From the NCBI RefSeq assembly GCF_002285635.2, contig NZ_CP023049.2:2170001-2234000 (forward strand): a stretch of DNA of 64,000 nt, given 5' to 3'. The notes below the pieces were generated by a model. That model searched no databases. It was not told where the DNA came from and saw nothing but the letters and a program-made list of their open reading frames with translations. Both the position numbers and the translations under genes were made by a program. The DNA is from Chryseobacterium piperi (GTDB lineage: Bacteria > Bacteroidota > Bacteroidia > Flavobacteriales > Weeksellaceae). This document shows, in pieces, positions 17,751-25,713 of the stretch; positions within the stretch are counted from its first letter, which is position 1, and each line of letters begins with the position of its first letter.

Positions 17751-19294
17751 AAGAGGCTGTCTCAAAAGGACAGTCTCTTTTTAGTATTTCATTGAAAAAA
17801 GATTTCGATATTTTGAATAAAAAAATATCTTGGAAAAAAGAAGATATAAGTCAAAAAAGCAGTCTGTTTTAGGCTGCTTTTGACATTTTGTTCAGATTGT
17901 GGGCAATTGCGAGTATGCCGATTTCTACCTCGACTTTATTTTTTCCCCGAAGCATGAATCGTTTAAAATTTTTGTTGTGTTTGAGCTCTGCAAAAACAGG
18001 TTCAATATCATGGCATCTTTGTTTTCTGAGTTTGATGCCCTTGCTGGTATTAAGAAGTTTGAAAACCTTTTCTCTGATTTTTGCCAATTTAGGATTGTTT
18101 TGTGAAGTGGTTATTTGTCCCGATTTCTGATCTTTTCTGAAGTAATTATATTTAACATAAGCTTTTATTTTCTTAGATTTTAACAAGTTGTAATTTTCTT
18201 CTGAGCCATAACCAGCATCAGCAACAAGCTCTTTGGGAGCTTTATGATAGCTTTCTTCAAAACCCAGTAAATGAGTCGCTAATGTTTTGGTGTCTGTTGG
18301 GTTGGGATGAATTGAATAATGTAAAATGAATTGTCTATGGGTAGAAATTTGTAGATTGTAAGCGGGTTTTAGTTGTCCGTTTCGCATATGATCCTCCTTC
18401 ATTCGCATAAAAGTAGCGTCTGTATCGGTTTTGGAATAGGAATTTCTATCTTCTAATAATTCTTGCTGTTTTTTATATTTCTCTAAATTATCTGCCCAGT
18501 TTTTCTTAGCATAATTCAGTTTCTGACGAACTTTTGAAGCTACTTTTTTATCTTTCAAAACTTCATTGATCTTTTCGATGGTTTGAGTTACTTTTTCAGA
18601 ATCTACTTCTTTAAAATCAATACTTTCTGTATTTTCAAGCTCGTCTTTGGCAACTGTTTCTGCATAGTTCCAAAGCTCTTCTAATTGCTCTGCAATCCTT
18701 TCTTTGTGTTTTTTGACAGCTCTTCCCCAAACAAAAGTATAGCGATTGGCATTGGCTTCTATCTTGGTGCCATCTACAAAAGTGGTTTTCAGACTTACCA
18801 AACCTTCCTTTTCCAAAAGAAGAACAATTTGTGTGAAAATAGCTTTAATCTCACCTTTCAATCGTTCACTACGGAACCTGTTTAAGGTGTTATGATCGGG
18901 ACGGCTCATTGCAGAGAGCCACATAAAATGGATGTTTTCTTTCAAGGCCTGCTCCATTTTGCGGCTTGAATAGATATTGCTTAAATAGCCATAAATCAAA
19001 ACTTTCAAAAGCATTTTCGGGTGGTAGCAAGATGTTCCGCCAGGTTTGTAGGTTTTAATTAAGCTTTTGATATCCAAGCCATCAATAATGTTTGAAACAA
19101 TTTTCACAGGATGTCGCTCATCAATCAACTCCGATAAATTGGGAGGAAAAAGCAGATTTTCTTTGGGGGTGTAATCTTTAAAGACTACTTTTGACGTACT
19201 TAACACAATGCAAATTAATCAATTTGCAACTATTAGGAAAGCGAAAGCTTTCCTTTTTGCATAAAAAAGGCTATCTCTTTTGAGACAGCCTCTT
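17751..19294 (-). mobile_element. IS1182-family insertion sequence, copy 2 (1544 bp)
   Basis: Same ends and orientation as copy 1, one A shorter in the A-run near the left end. It sits between mpl (stop 5 bp to the left) and the lipoprotein gene on the other strand (stop 9 bp to the right), so neither reading frame is interrupted. Confidence 0.9.
17869..19206 (-). CDS. IS1182-family transposase (copy 2)
   Basis: Intact 445-residue transposase, nearly identical to copy 1. Substitutions seen are QRCHDIEPVF for QRCHDVEPVF and the C-terminal HNLNKMSKAA. All DDE motifs are kept, so this copy too may be active. Confidence 0.92.
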   Translation of the reverse strand: MLSTSKVVFKDYTPKENLLFPPNLSELIDERHPVKIVSNIIDGLDIKSLIKTYKPGGTSCYHPKMLLKVLIYGYLSNIYSSRKMEQALKENIHFMWLSAMSRPDHNTLNRFRSERLKGEIKAIFTQIVLLLEKEGLVSLKTTFVDGTKIEANANRYTFVWGRAVKKHKERIAEQLEELWNYAETVAKDELENTESIDFKEVDSEKVTQTIEKINEVLKDKKVASKVRQKLNYAKKNWADNLEKYKKQQELLEDRNSYSKTDTDATFMRMKEDHMRNGQLKPAYNLQISTHRQFILHYSIHPNPTDTKTLATHLLGFEESYHKAPKELVADAGYGSEENYNLLKSKKIKAYVKYNYFRKDQKSGQITTSQNNPKLAKIREKVFKLLNTSKGIKLRKQRCHDIEPVFAELKHNKNFKRFMLRGKNKVEVEIGILAIAHNLNKMSKAA

Positions 19295-19302
19295 TTTTAT
19301 TT

Positions 19303-19755
19303 CTAATGGGTTTTGTTGAAAAACCTTCTTATAATATCTTTAGTTCCGTCACCATCCACATCCTGCGTTCTATCCTCCATGACCATATTAGACTGGGTCA
19401 GCTGAGTGATAAAATATGGGTAATCCTGCTCTTCTTCATACCAAAACTTCATATTAGCCTTATCAAAGGTATAGTTTCTTGTAACTACATCTGTTTGAAC
19501 ACAATTATTTCCCTCAGGAGCAAAAGTAATGGACGTCATATTGGTAGTCTTAAATTCGTGTGTCCTCTTCTTCTCACATTCAGATGAAAAACTGGTTTGT
19601 GTCTGCTGACTTCCAGATCTATACACCTCAGCTTTTTCAATATACCATTTTCCAATAATAGAAGCCTCATTTGGATCAATAATATCCAATGTTTCACTAT
19701 CACTTCCACAGGCTGCCATTGAAACTAAAGCCAACGATAAAAATATCTTTTTCAT
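19303..19755 (-). CDS. Lipocalin-like lipoprotein
   Basis: Protein of 150 residues with lipobox MAAC (Cys16) and a beta-rich mature part typical of Bacteroidota lipocalin-like lipoproteins: IIGKWYIEKAEVYRSGS near the start, later strands and an aromatic stretch KFWYEEEQDYPYF. The near-terminal DVDGDGTKDII resembles a Ca2+-binding Dx-Dx-DG loop. It is flanked by IS1182 copy 2 on its 3' side and IS5 copy A on its 5' side (40 bp from the start), so its promoter region is short. No ligand can be named. Confidence 0.7.
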   Translation of the reverse strand: MKKIFLSLALVSMAACGSDSETLDIIDPNEASIIGKWYIEKAEVYRSGSQQTQTSFSSECEKKRTHEFKTTNMTSITFAPEGNNCVQTDVVTRNYTFDKANMKFWYEEEQDYPYFITQLTQSNMVMEDRTQDVDGDGTKDIIRRFFNKTH

Positions 19756-19795
19756 ACGTAATATATTCTTTAACCGCGCAAAAATAAAACATTTA

Positions 19796-20654
19796 GAGTC
19801 TGTTTAAATTTTATTCAGTAATAATTTTATGGCGGATAATTTGACCATGTTTTCAGAGGATTCCATTAAGAGTTCATAATTTCTGCATAATCTTCTATCG
19901 TTATCAAACCAAGCAAATGTACGCTCTATAATCCATCGTTTATGAATTGGCTCAAACCCTTTTACTTTTTTGTCACTCCGCATTACGATCTGAATGATAT
20001 AATTAAACTTAATTCTTATTTCCTCAATAATCTCTCCTCTATAACCTCCGTCCGCCAGGATTACCTGAAGCGGAATTAGTAAATATCGCAGTGTTTTGAT
20101 CAGTAACAATGCAGCCTTACTGTCATGAACATTGGCTACACTTACCATTACGGCTAACAAAAAACCATTTTTGTCTACCACAACGTGTCTCTTGATTCCT
20201 TTTATTTTTTTACCTCCGTCAAAGCCATTGAGTGAACGGTTATTTCCCCAACGAACACTTTGACTGTCAATAATTCCTAAACTTGCCTGCGCTTTCTGAC
20301 CCCTGTTTCGTCGTACTTCCTCTCTCAATTTTGATAATAATAAATCGAAAATCTCCAGATTTGACCATTTTGAATAATAGTAATAAACCAATTGCCATTT
20401 GGGAAAATCATGAGGTAAAAGTCTCCATTGACAGCCTGTTTTTACTAAATAACTGATAGCATTCCAAATGACAACCAAATCATATTTTCGTTTTCTGTCA
20501 TCAAAATCTAATGCTTTTTTTATAAATTGCCACTGAGTTTGGGTTAAGTCCGTTGGATACATTGATGTTTTTTTCTTTTGCAACTCTAAAATGACAATTT
20601 TTATGCAACTTTTAACCCTTACTATTTTTTATTATTACTTTTTTAAACAGGCTC
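19796..20654 (-). mobile_element. IS5-family insertion sequence, copy A (859 bp)
   Basis: The ends are inverted GAG(T/C)CTGTTTAAA and the element is flanked by a 3-bp TTA duplication (19793-19795 and 20655-20657), as expected for IS5-group TNA targets. It carries one intact transposase gene. Confidence 0.92.
19804..20583 (-). CDS. IS5-family transposase (copy A, intact)
   Basis: DDE transposase of 259 residues. The N-terminal DUF4096-type domain (YPTDLTQTQWQFIKKALDFD to LPHDFPKWQLVYYYYSKW) is followed by the catalytic core: GIIDSQSV, then LADGGYRGE, then HKRWIIERTFAWFDNDRRLC with the Glu. It is read as one frame through a seven-T stretch on the plus strand that is one base shorter in copy B. 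Confidence 0.92.
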   Translation of the reverse strand: MQKKKTSMYPTDLTQTQWQFIKKALDFDDRKRKYDLVVIWNAISYLVKTGCQWRLLPHDFPKWQLVYYYYSKWSNLEIFDLLLSKLREEVRRNRGQKAQASLGIIDSQSVRWGNNRSLNGFDGGKKIKGIKRHVVVDKNGFLLAVMVSVANVHDSKAALLLIKTLRYLLIPLQVILADGGYRGEIIEEIRIKFNYIIQIVMRSDKKVKGFEPIHKRWIIERTFAWFDNDRRLCRNYELLMESSENMVKLSAIKLLLNKI

Positions 20655-20953
20655 TTACAATCATATTCCTCAAACTTCAGAAGAAAGATTCTCCAATAGA
20701 CTATTTGTAAGTTTAATATTTATAATTTTTTAAATATATCCAATATTTATGATTTAATTATTAAATAATACACGTATTAATAAAATATATTTTTAAATCA
20801 ACGTAGTATATATTTATTTTATTAATTAAAAACAAACATAAAACCCTGAAAACGTAAATGTTAAAGTTCATCTTATTATATTTTCATATTCCTATTTTTA
20901 TTAATTTCATATTCTTAAAAAACAGACCAAATGACTAAAAAATTTTACTTTTT
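20655..20953. other. AT-rich leader between IS5 copy A and the first lectin gene
   Basis: About 280 bp of very AT-rich sequence without a reading frame, terminator or repeat that I can recognise. It presumably holds the promoter of the lectin-like gene. An ATG at 20931 begins a frame (MTKKFYFL) that is out of phase by one base with the lectin coding frame. Confidence 0.4.
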
Positions 20954-21709
20954 ATGGTATTACCGTTGGCAATATCCGCACAGGTAGGTATTAATACTTT
21001 AGAACCTACAAAGACATTTGACATCAATGGGGAGTTAAGAGTGCGCACTTTAAATCAGGGAGAACCGACTGATGAAATACTATCAGTAGACTCTGATGGA
21101 AATGTTAGAAGAATCTCCAGAGATGAATTTGGTGGTGGAACTTCCGGGTTTAATTCTACCATTTTAGGATATGATCCACAACCCTCTGCTAACAGGCCAC
21201 AACCTCCTGGAGCTGTTCCTGGTGGAGGAACAGCTACTGAATTAGGCTGTAAACAAAGGCCTGAAAATAATCATATCTATTGTGCTTATCAGCTTACCCA
21301 ACCCATTAATTGGTTTAATGCATTTGATTTTGCCAAACAAATGGGCGGCTATCTGGTAACAATGCCAGGGGATGCCGAAAGAATATGGGTCAACACCAAT
21401 ATTGTAGCTTCGGGAACAGGTTATGACCTGAACAATAGTATTTGGATAGGTTTCAATAAAATCAGAAGACCAGGAAATCCTGATCAATTACAATGGATTA
21501 CCGGAGAAGAATTTAGAATAAACTGGTCTACCAATCCGGCTACAACGGAAAACTGGTTTGCACCAGGAGAACCCAATAACTCTGGTCAAAACGAAGGAGC
21601 TACCCATATACTATCAGGGGGAGAAAGAAGATGGAATGATTTAGCAGGAACAGTAACCAGTTCCAACAACCGTGCAATGGACCAACTCATTGTTGAGTTT
21701 AATGAATAA
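20954..21709 (+). CDS. C-type-lectin-domain protein, signal-peptide region frameshifted
   Basis: Protein of 251 residues from ATG 20954. The conserved N-terminal segment VGINTLEPTKTFDINGELRV recurs in Bacteroidota surface proteins. A C-type lectin fold follows, from YCAYQLTQPINWFNAFDFAK to the end. It has WIGFNK, the Ca2+-site EPNN and WNDL; EPN with WND is the mannose-type arrangement in known lectins. The paralogue at 24909 starts 24 nt further upstream with MTKKILFFMVLPWAISAQ. Here the same ATG (20931) is out of frame because the spacing to the inner ATG is 23 nt, so secretion may be lost. About 85% of residues match the paralogue. Confidence 0.75.
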   Translation: MVLPLAISAQVGINTLEPTKTFDINGELRVRTLNQGEPTDEILSVDSDGNVRRISRDEFGGGTSGFNSTILGYDPQPSANRPQPPGAVPGGGTATELGCKQRPENNHIYCAYQLTQPINWFNAFDFAKQMGGYLVTMPGDAERIWVNTNIVASGTGYDLNNSIWIGFNKIRRPGNPDQLQWITGEEFRINWSTNPATTENWFAPGEPNNSGQNEGATHILSGGERRWNDLAGTVTSSNNRAMDQLIVEFNE

Positions 21710-21730
21710 TTGAAACGCCATCCAATATAT

Positions 21731-21754
21731 AAAGCTCAGAAATTTCTGAGCTTT
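21731..21754. terminator. Bidirectional terminator between convergent genes
   Basis: AAAGCTCAGAAA pairs perfectly with TTTCTGAGCTTT and is followed by TTATTTT on the plus strand. The lectin gene and the nitronate monooxygenase gene converge here, so it can serve both. Confidence 0.75.
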
Positions 21755-21770
21755 TATTTTAATCGAAAGC

Positions 21771-22832
21771 TTAATCCTTTTCAACGTCAAGGATAAGACT
21801 TTTTAAAATATCACTCGTAGAATCTTCACTATAATGATGAATCGATTGCCCCACCCAGATGTTGACAAAATCATCATTCTCATTCACTTTCGCAGCCTTT
21901 CTTAATTCACCGGTTAATTTATTATGGTAAGGATAAGGCAAAATATAGTCCGAATCTTCTATAGCCTCAATAAACCTATTTTTGATCCCTCTGGCATAAC
22001 GTCCGGAAAAGCTTTTGGTTAAAAGTATATCTTCTTCCTGTACTCTTTCCAGTCTGCCTTTTTCAAATGGTTTCATCGCACTTTCCTGAGATGCGAGTAA
22101 AACACTTCCTACCTGAAAACCTTGCGCACCCAATTTCTTTGAAGCCAATAATGTTTTAGCGTTATAAAGGCCACCGGCATACATTAATGGAACGCTCACG
22201 GCATCATATACCTGTGATAACAAAGATAGCCCTCCGATTTGTGGAATAGATTCAGTATCGAAAGTTCCTCTGTGTCCTCCTGCTTCAATTCCTTGTACAC
22301 AGATCATATCAATTCCTGACTTTTCAAGCAGTAGCGCTTCTTTTACAGACGTGCAAGTCCCGATAAGCACGACTCCATTTTCTTTTAGTTTCTGAATACT
22401 CTGACCATCCAGATTTCCAAAAGTAAAGCTTAGTATTTTACAACCTTCCTCAATAATAATATCAATTTGCTCATGATAAGTATTGATCTTAAGATCTTCA
22501 AAATTCGGAAGATGAACTTCAAGAGAGTTCTCTTTGGCAAGCTCTTCAATAAACTCTTTGACTTCAATGAATTTTTCTTTTAAAGAATCTGTAACCTCAG
22601 GAATCTGATGAACAAAAATATTGACTGCGAATGGTCGATCTGTTAGTTGTTTCGTATTCCTGATCAATTGTGCAGATTGGTCTGGCGATAAATCGGCTAA
22701 TGCCAAAGACCCTAAGCATCCTCGGTTGGATGCTGCAGAAGTCATAGCTGGTGTACTTATCCCAAACATCGGAGCCTGTATAATAGGATATTCTATACAA
22801 AGTCTTTCACTTATCGCATTTGCCCAAAACAT
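21771..22832 (-). CDS. Nitronate monooxygenase-family flavoprotein
   Basis: FMN-dependent TIM-barrel enzyme of 353 residues in the NMO/2-nitropropane dioxygenase family, which oxidises alkyl nitronates to carbonyls and nitrite. The N-terminus YPIIQAPMFGISTPAMTSAA forms the phosphate- and flavin-binding start of the barrel. GIDMICVQGIEAGGHRGTFD is the family motif with the catalytic-site His, and VPLMYAGGLYNAKTLLASKK LGAQGFQVGS binds the FMN phosphate. Substrate could be propionate-3-nitronate or another nitronate. It is a single gene between IS5 copies. Confidence 0.85.
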   Translation of the reverse strand: MFWANAISERLCIEYPIIQAPMFGISTPAMTSAASNRGCLGSLALADLSPDQSAQLIRNTKQLTDRPFAVNIFVHQIPEVTDSLKEKFIEVKEFIEELAKENSLEVHLPNFEDLKINTYHEQIDIIIEEGCKILSFTFGNLDGQSIQKLKENGVVLIGTCTSVKEALLLEKSGIDMICVQGIEAGGHRGTFDTESIPQIGGLSLLSQVYDAVSVPLMYAGGLYNAKTLLASKKLGAQGFQVGSVLLASQESAMKPFEKGRLERVQEEDILLTKSFSGRYARGIKNRFIEAIEDSDYILPYPYHNKLTGELRKAAKVNENDDFVNIWVGQSIHHYSEDSTSDILKSLILDVEKD

Positions 22833-22953
22833 AATACCATTTTTGATTTAAAATTTACAAAAAATGGAGTAAATACTACCACGATATTTGAAATACATTT
22901 TATTGATGTAGTCAATTAAATCAAGCAAAATATTATTCTTTCAATTAATTATA

Positions 22954-23910
22954 CTGAGTTATCCAAATAAATTCTGTATATTGTTACCAGAACCTGAGCT
23001 ATATGGAAATATTTAAAGGTCAAAATCTTATCAACTTTGGAAAAGTCTTCCCAGATGACGATTCATGTCTGGGTTATTTGTTTGACTTGAAATGGAAAGA
23101 CGGCTTTCTTTGTACGAAGTGCGGTAATACCTCAGGCTGTGAAAAATCAGGCCATAAATATCATTGTTATAGCTGCAATCATGTAGAAAGTGCCACAGCA
23201 GGGACGTTATTTCATAGGGTTCGATTCGGTTTACACAAAGCCTTTCATATTGTTTTTGAAATGGTAAACAGTAGTAAAGGGATCTCGAGCATTCAGGTAG
23301 GCCTTCGCTACGGCATCCGCCAACCCACGGCATGGACATTTATGCATAAGGTAAGAAAAGCCATGGAAAGCAGTAAGAAATATCCGATGTCTGATTGGGT
23401 TCATGTAGACGAATTTGTGGTAGGGGGAATGGAAGAGGGTAAAAAAGGCAGAAGCTATAACACACAAAAAACCAAAGCTGTTGTGGCGGTTGAACTTAGC
23501 GAAAAGCATCAGGTGAAACGTGTTTACATCAAAGCCATTGATGATTATTCTGCTAAATCCTTAACGCCTATTTTTGAGCAGCACATCAGTGAATCAGCCA
23601 AAGTGGTGACCGATAAGTGGAAAGGATATCTTCCCTTGAGTAAAAAGTATAACATTGAGCAAATCTCTTCAGATCAAGGAAAGTATTTTAAACAATTACA
23701 CCTGATTATCCACCAGATAAAGTCTTGGATTCGAACCATACCCACTCATGTAAGTAAAAAACATGTAGAAAGTTATTTTAATGAATTTTCATACCGTATT
23801 AACCGTTCACAAAATAGAAATACCATCTTTCATAACATTATCCAAAGAATGCTTAATGCAAAACCTTTGAATTACGATAAATTAATACGGAAATTAAGCG
23901 TATAACTCGA
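22954..23910 (+). mobile_element. IS1595-family insertion sequence (957 bp)
   Basis: Flanked by the perfect 8-bp duplication TAATTATA (22946-22953 and 23911-23918), the duplication length of IS1595 elements. The ends pair imperfectly: CTGAGTTATCC at left against TCGAGTTATAC read inward from the right. One intact transposase gene lies inside. Confidence 0.88.
23003..23905 (+). CDS. IS1595-family transposase
   Basis: Protein of 300 residues. The N-terminal zinc ribbon has two CxxC pairs (CTKC and CYSC, spaced by GNTSGCEKSGHKYH). The catalytic domain follows with WVHVDEFVVGG, then VVTDKWKGY and KKHVESYFNEFSYRINR, as in ISXO2-like transposases. The frame is intact and the element has a clear target duplication, so it is probably a recent insertion. 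Confidence 0.92.
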   Translation: MEIFKGQNLINFGKVFPDDDSCLGYLFDLKWKDGFLCTKCGNTSGCEKSGHKYHCYSCNHVESATAGTLFHRVRFGLHKAFHIVFEMVNSSKGISSIQVGLRYGIRQPTAWTFMHKVRKAMESSKKYPMSDWVHVDEFVVGGMEEGKKGRSYNTQKTKAVVAVELSEKHQVKRVYIKAIDDYSAKSLTPIFEQHISESAKVVTDKWKGYLPLSKKYNIEQISSDQGKYFKQLHLIIHQIKSWIRTIPTHVSKKHVESYFNEFSYRINRSQNRNTIFHNIIQRMLNAKPLNYDKLIRKLSV

Positions 23911-23976
23911 TAATTATAATTTCAATGAAAATTAAAATTTGTCAATAAAAAAAGTTAAAAAAAACTTATTACCTTA

Positions 23977-24834
23977 GAGTCTGTTTAAATTTTATTCAGT
24001 AATAATTTTATGGCGGATAATTTGACCATGTTTTCAGAGGATTCCATTAAGAGTTCATAATTTCTGCATAATCTTCTATCGTTATCAAACCAAGCAAATG
24101 TACGCTCTATAATCCATCGTTTATGAATTGGCTCAAACCCTTTTACTTTTTTGTCACTCCGCATTACGATCTGAATGATATAATTAAACTTAATTCTTAT
24201 TTCCTCAATAATCTCTCCTCTATAACCTCCGTCCGCCAGGATTACCTGAAGCGGAATTAGTAAATATCGCAGTGTTTTGATCAGTAACAATGCAGCCTTA
24301 CTCTCATGAACATTGGCTACACTTACCATTACGGCTAACAAAAAACCATTTTTGTCTACCACAACGTGTCTCTTGATTCCTTTTATTTTTTACCTCCGTC
24401 AAAGCCATTGAGTGAACGGTTATTTCCCCAACGAACACTTTGACTGTCAATAATTCCTAAACTTGCCTGCGCTTTCTGACCCCTGTTTCGTCGTACTTCC
24501 TCTCTCAATTTTGATAATAATAAATCGAAAATCTCCAGATTTGACCATTTTGAATAATAGTAATAAACCAATTGCCATTTGGGAAAATCATGAGGTAAAA
24601 GTCTCCATTGACAGCCTGTTTTTACTAAATAACTGATAGCATTCCAAATGACAACCAAATCATATTTTCGTTTTCTGTCATCAAAATCTAATGCTTTTTT
24701 TATAAATTGCCACTGAGTTTGGGTTAAGTCCGTTGGATACATTGATGTTTTTTTCTTTTGCAACTCTAAAATGACAATTTTTATGCAACTTTTAACCCTT
24801 ACTATTTTTTATTATTACTTTTTTAAACAGGCTC
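23977..24834 (-). mobile_element. IS5-family insertion sequence, copy B (858 bp)
   Basis: Same element and orientation as copy A, with its own TTA duplication (23974-23976 and 24835-24837). It is one base shorter because a T-run lost one T. It lies 66 bp right of the IS1595 end and 75 bp upstream of the second lectin gene. Confidence 0.92.
23985..24763 (-). pseudogene. Frameshifted IS5-family transposase (copy B)
   Basis: Split into an N-terminal part (24383-24763) and a C-terminal part (up to 24362) by loss of one T in the homopolymer near 24385, just after SLNGFDGGKK. Copy A reads through this site in one frame. A second change turns VHDSKAA into VHESKAA. It is probably inactive on its own but mobilisable by copy A. 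Slippage at the run could still restore some full-length protein. Confidence 0.85.
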
Positions 24835-24908
24835 TTATAAAATTAAGTAGCATTTTACTTTTATGCCATCATTATTTTCACTAATTTTAGTCCTCAAAAA
24901 TATAACAC

Positions 24909-25688
24909 ATGACAAAAAAAATTTTATTTTTTATGGTTTTGCCATGGGCAATATCTGCACAAGTTGGTATTAATACTACAGAACCAACAAAAACTCTCGA
25001 CATTAACGGTGAATTAAGAATTCGAACTTTAAATTCAGGAACAGATGCTGATAATATACTGTCTGCGGATGCAGATGGAAATGTTCGTGTAATCTCCAGA
25101 GATGAATTAGGTGGCGGAAGATCTGGATTCAACTCGACTATTCTTGGTTATGACCCCCAACCTGTTGCTAATAGACAACAACCTCCGGGCTCTGTTTCCG
25201 GAGGAGGAACTGCAACTGAATTAGGTTGCAAAAAGTGGGCTACCAATAATCATACTTATTGTGCTTATCAGCTCTCCCAAGCAGTGACTTGGTTTAATGC
25301 CTTTAACTTTGCTAAACAAATGGGAGGTTATTTGGTAACTATGCCTAGTGATGCAGAAAGAATGTGGGTGAATACCAATATCGTAGCTTCAGGAACAGGT
25401 TATGACCTAGCCAATAATATCTGGATAGGCTTTAACAAAATTAAAAGACCTGGAAACCCTGACCAATTACAATGGATTACTGGAGAGGAATTTAGAATTA
25501 ACTGGTCTACAAATCCTGCCACCACTGAAAACTGGTTTTCACCAGGAGAGCCTAATAATTCTGGAGGAACTGAAGGGGCAACTCATATACTCCCTGGAGG
25601 AGAAAGAAAATGGAATGACTTAGCAGGAACCGTTACCAGCTCAAATAGTCGATCAATGAATCAACTCATTATTGAATTTAATGAATAA
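24909..25688 (+). CDS. Exported C-type-lectin-domain protein
   Basis: Protein of 259 residues with a complete signal peptide (MTKKILFFMVLPWAISAQ) and then VGINTTEPTKTLDINGELRI. The C-type lectin domain keeps YCAYQLSQAVTWFNAFNFAK, WIGFNKIKRPGNPDQLQWIT, EPNN and KWNDLAGT; EPN plus WND predicts a Ca2+ site with mannose-type sugar preference. No type IX sorting domain or lipobox is seen. It is a paralogue of the gene at 20954 and probably a secreted or surface sugar-binding protein. IS1182 copy 3 begins 25 bp past the stop. Confidence 0.82.
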   Translation: MTKKILFFMVLPWAISAQVGINTTEPTKTLDINGELRIRTLNSGTDADNILSADADGNVRVISRDELGGGRSGFNSTILGYDPQPVANRQQPPGSVSGGGTATELGCKKWATNNHTYCAYQLSQAVTWFNAFNFAKQMGGYLVTMPSDAERMWVNTNIVASGTGYDLANNIWIGFNKIKRPGNPDQLQWITGEEFRINWSTNPATTENWFSPGEPNNSGGTEGATHILPGGERKWNDLAGTVTSSNSRSMNQLIIEFNE

Positions 25689-25713
25689 TATTAGATATTT
25701 TAAATATAATTAA

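Noticed and set aside
24383..24763. Programmed frameshift in IS5 copy B
   Set aside because: Copy A reads as one frame with one more T, so a mutation is the simpler reading.
24887..25132. Minus-strand frame opposite the second lectin gene
   Set aside because: Shadow frame over the signal peptide and start of a supported gene.
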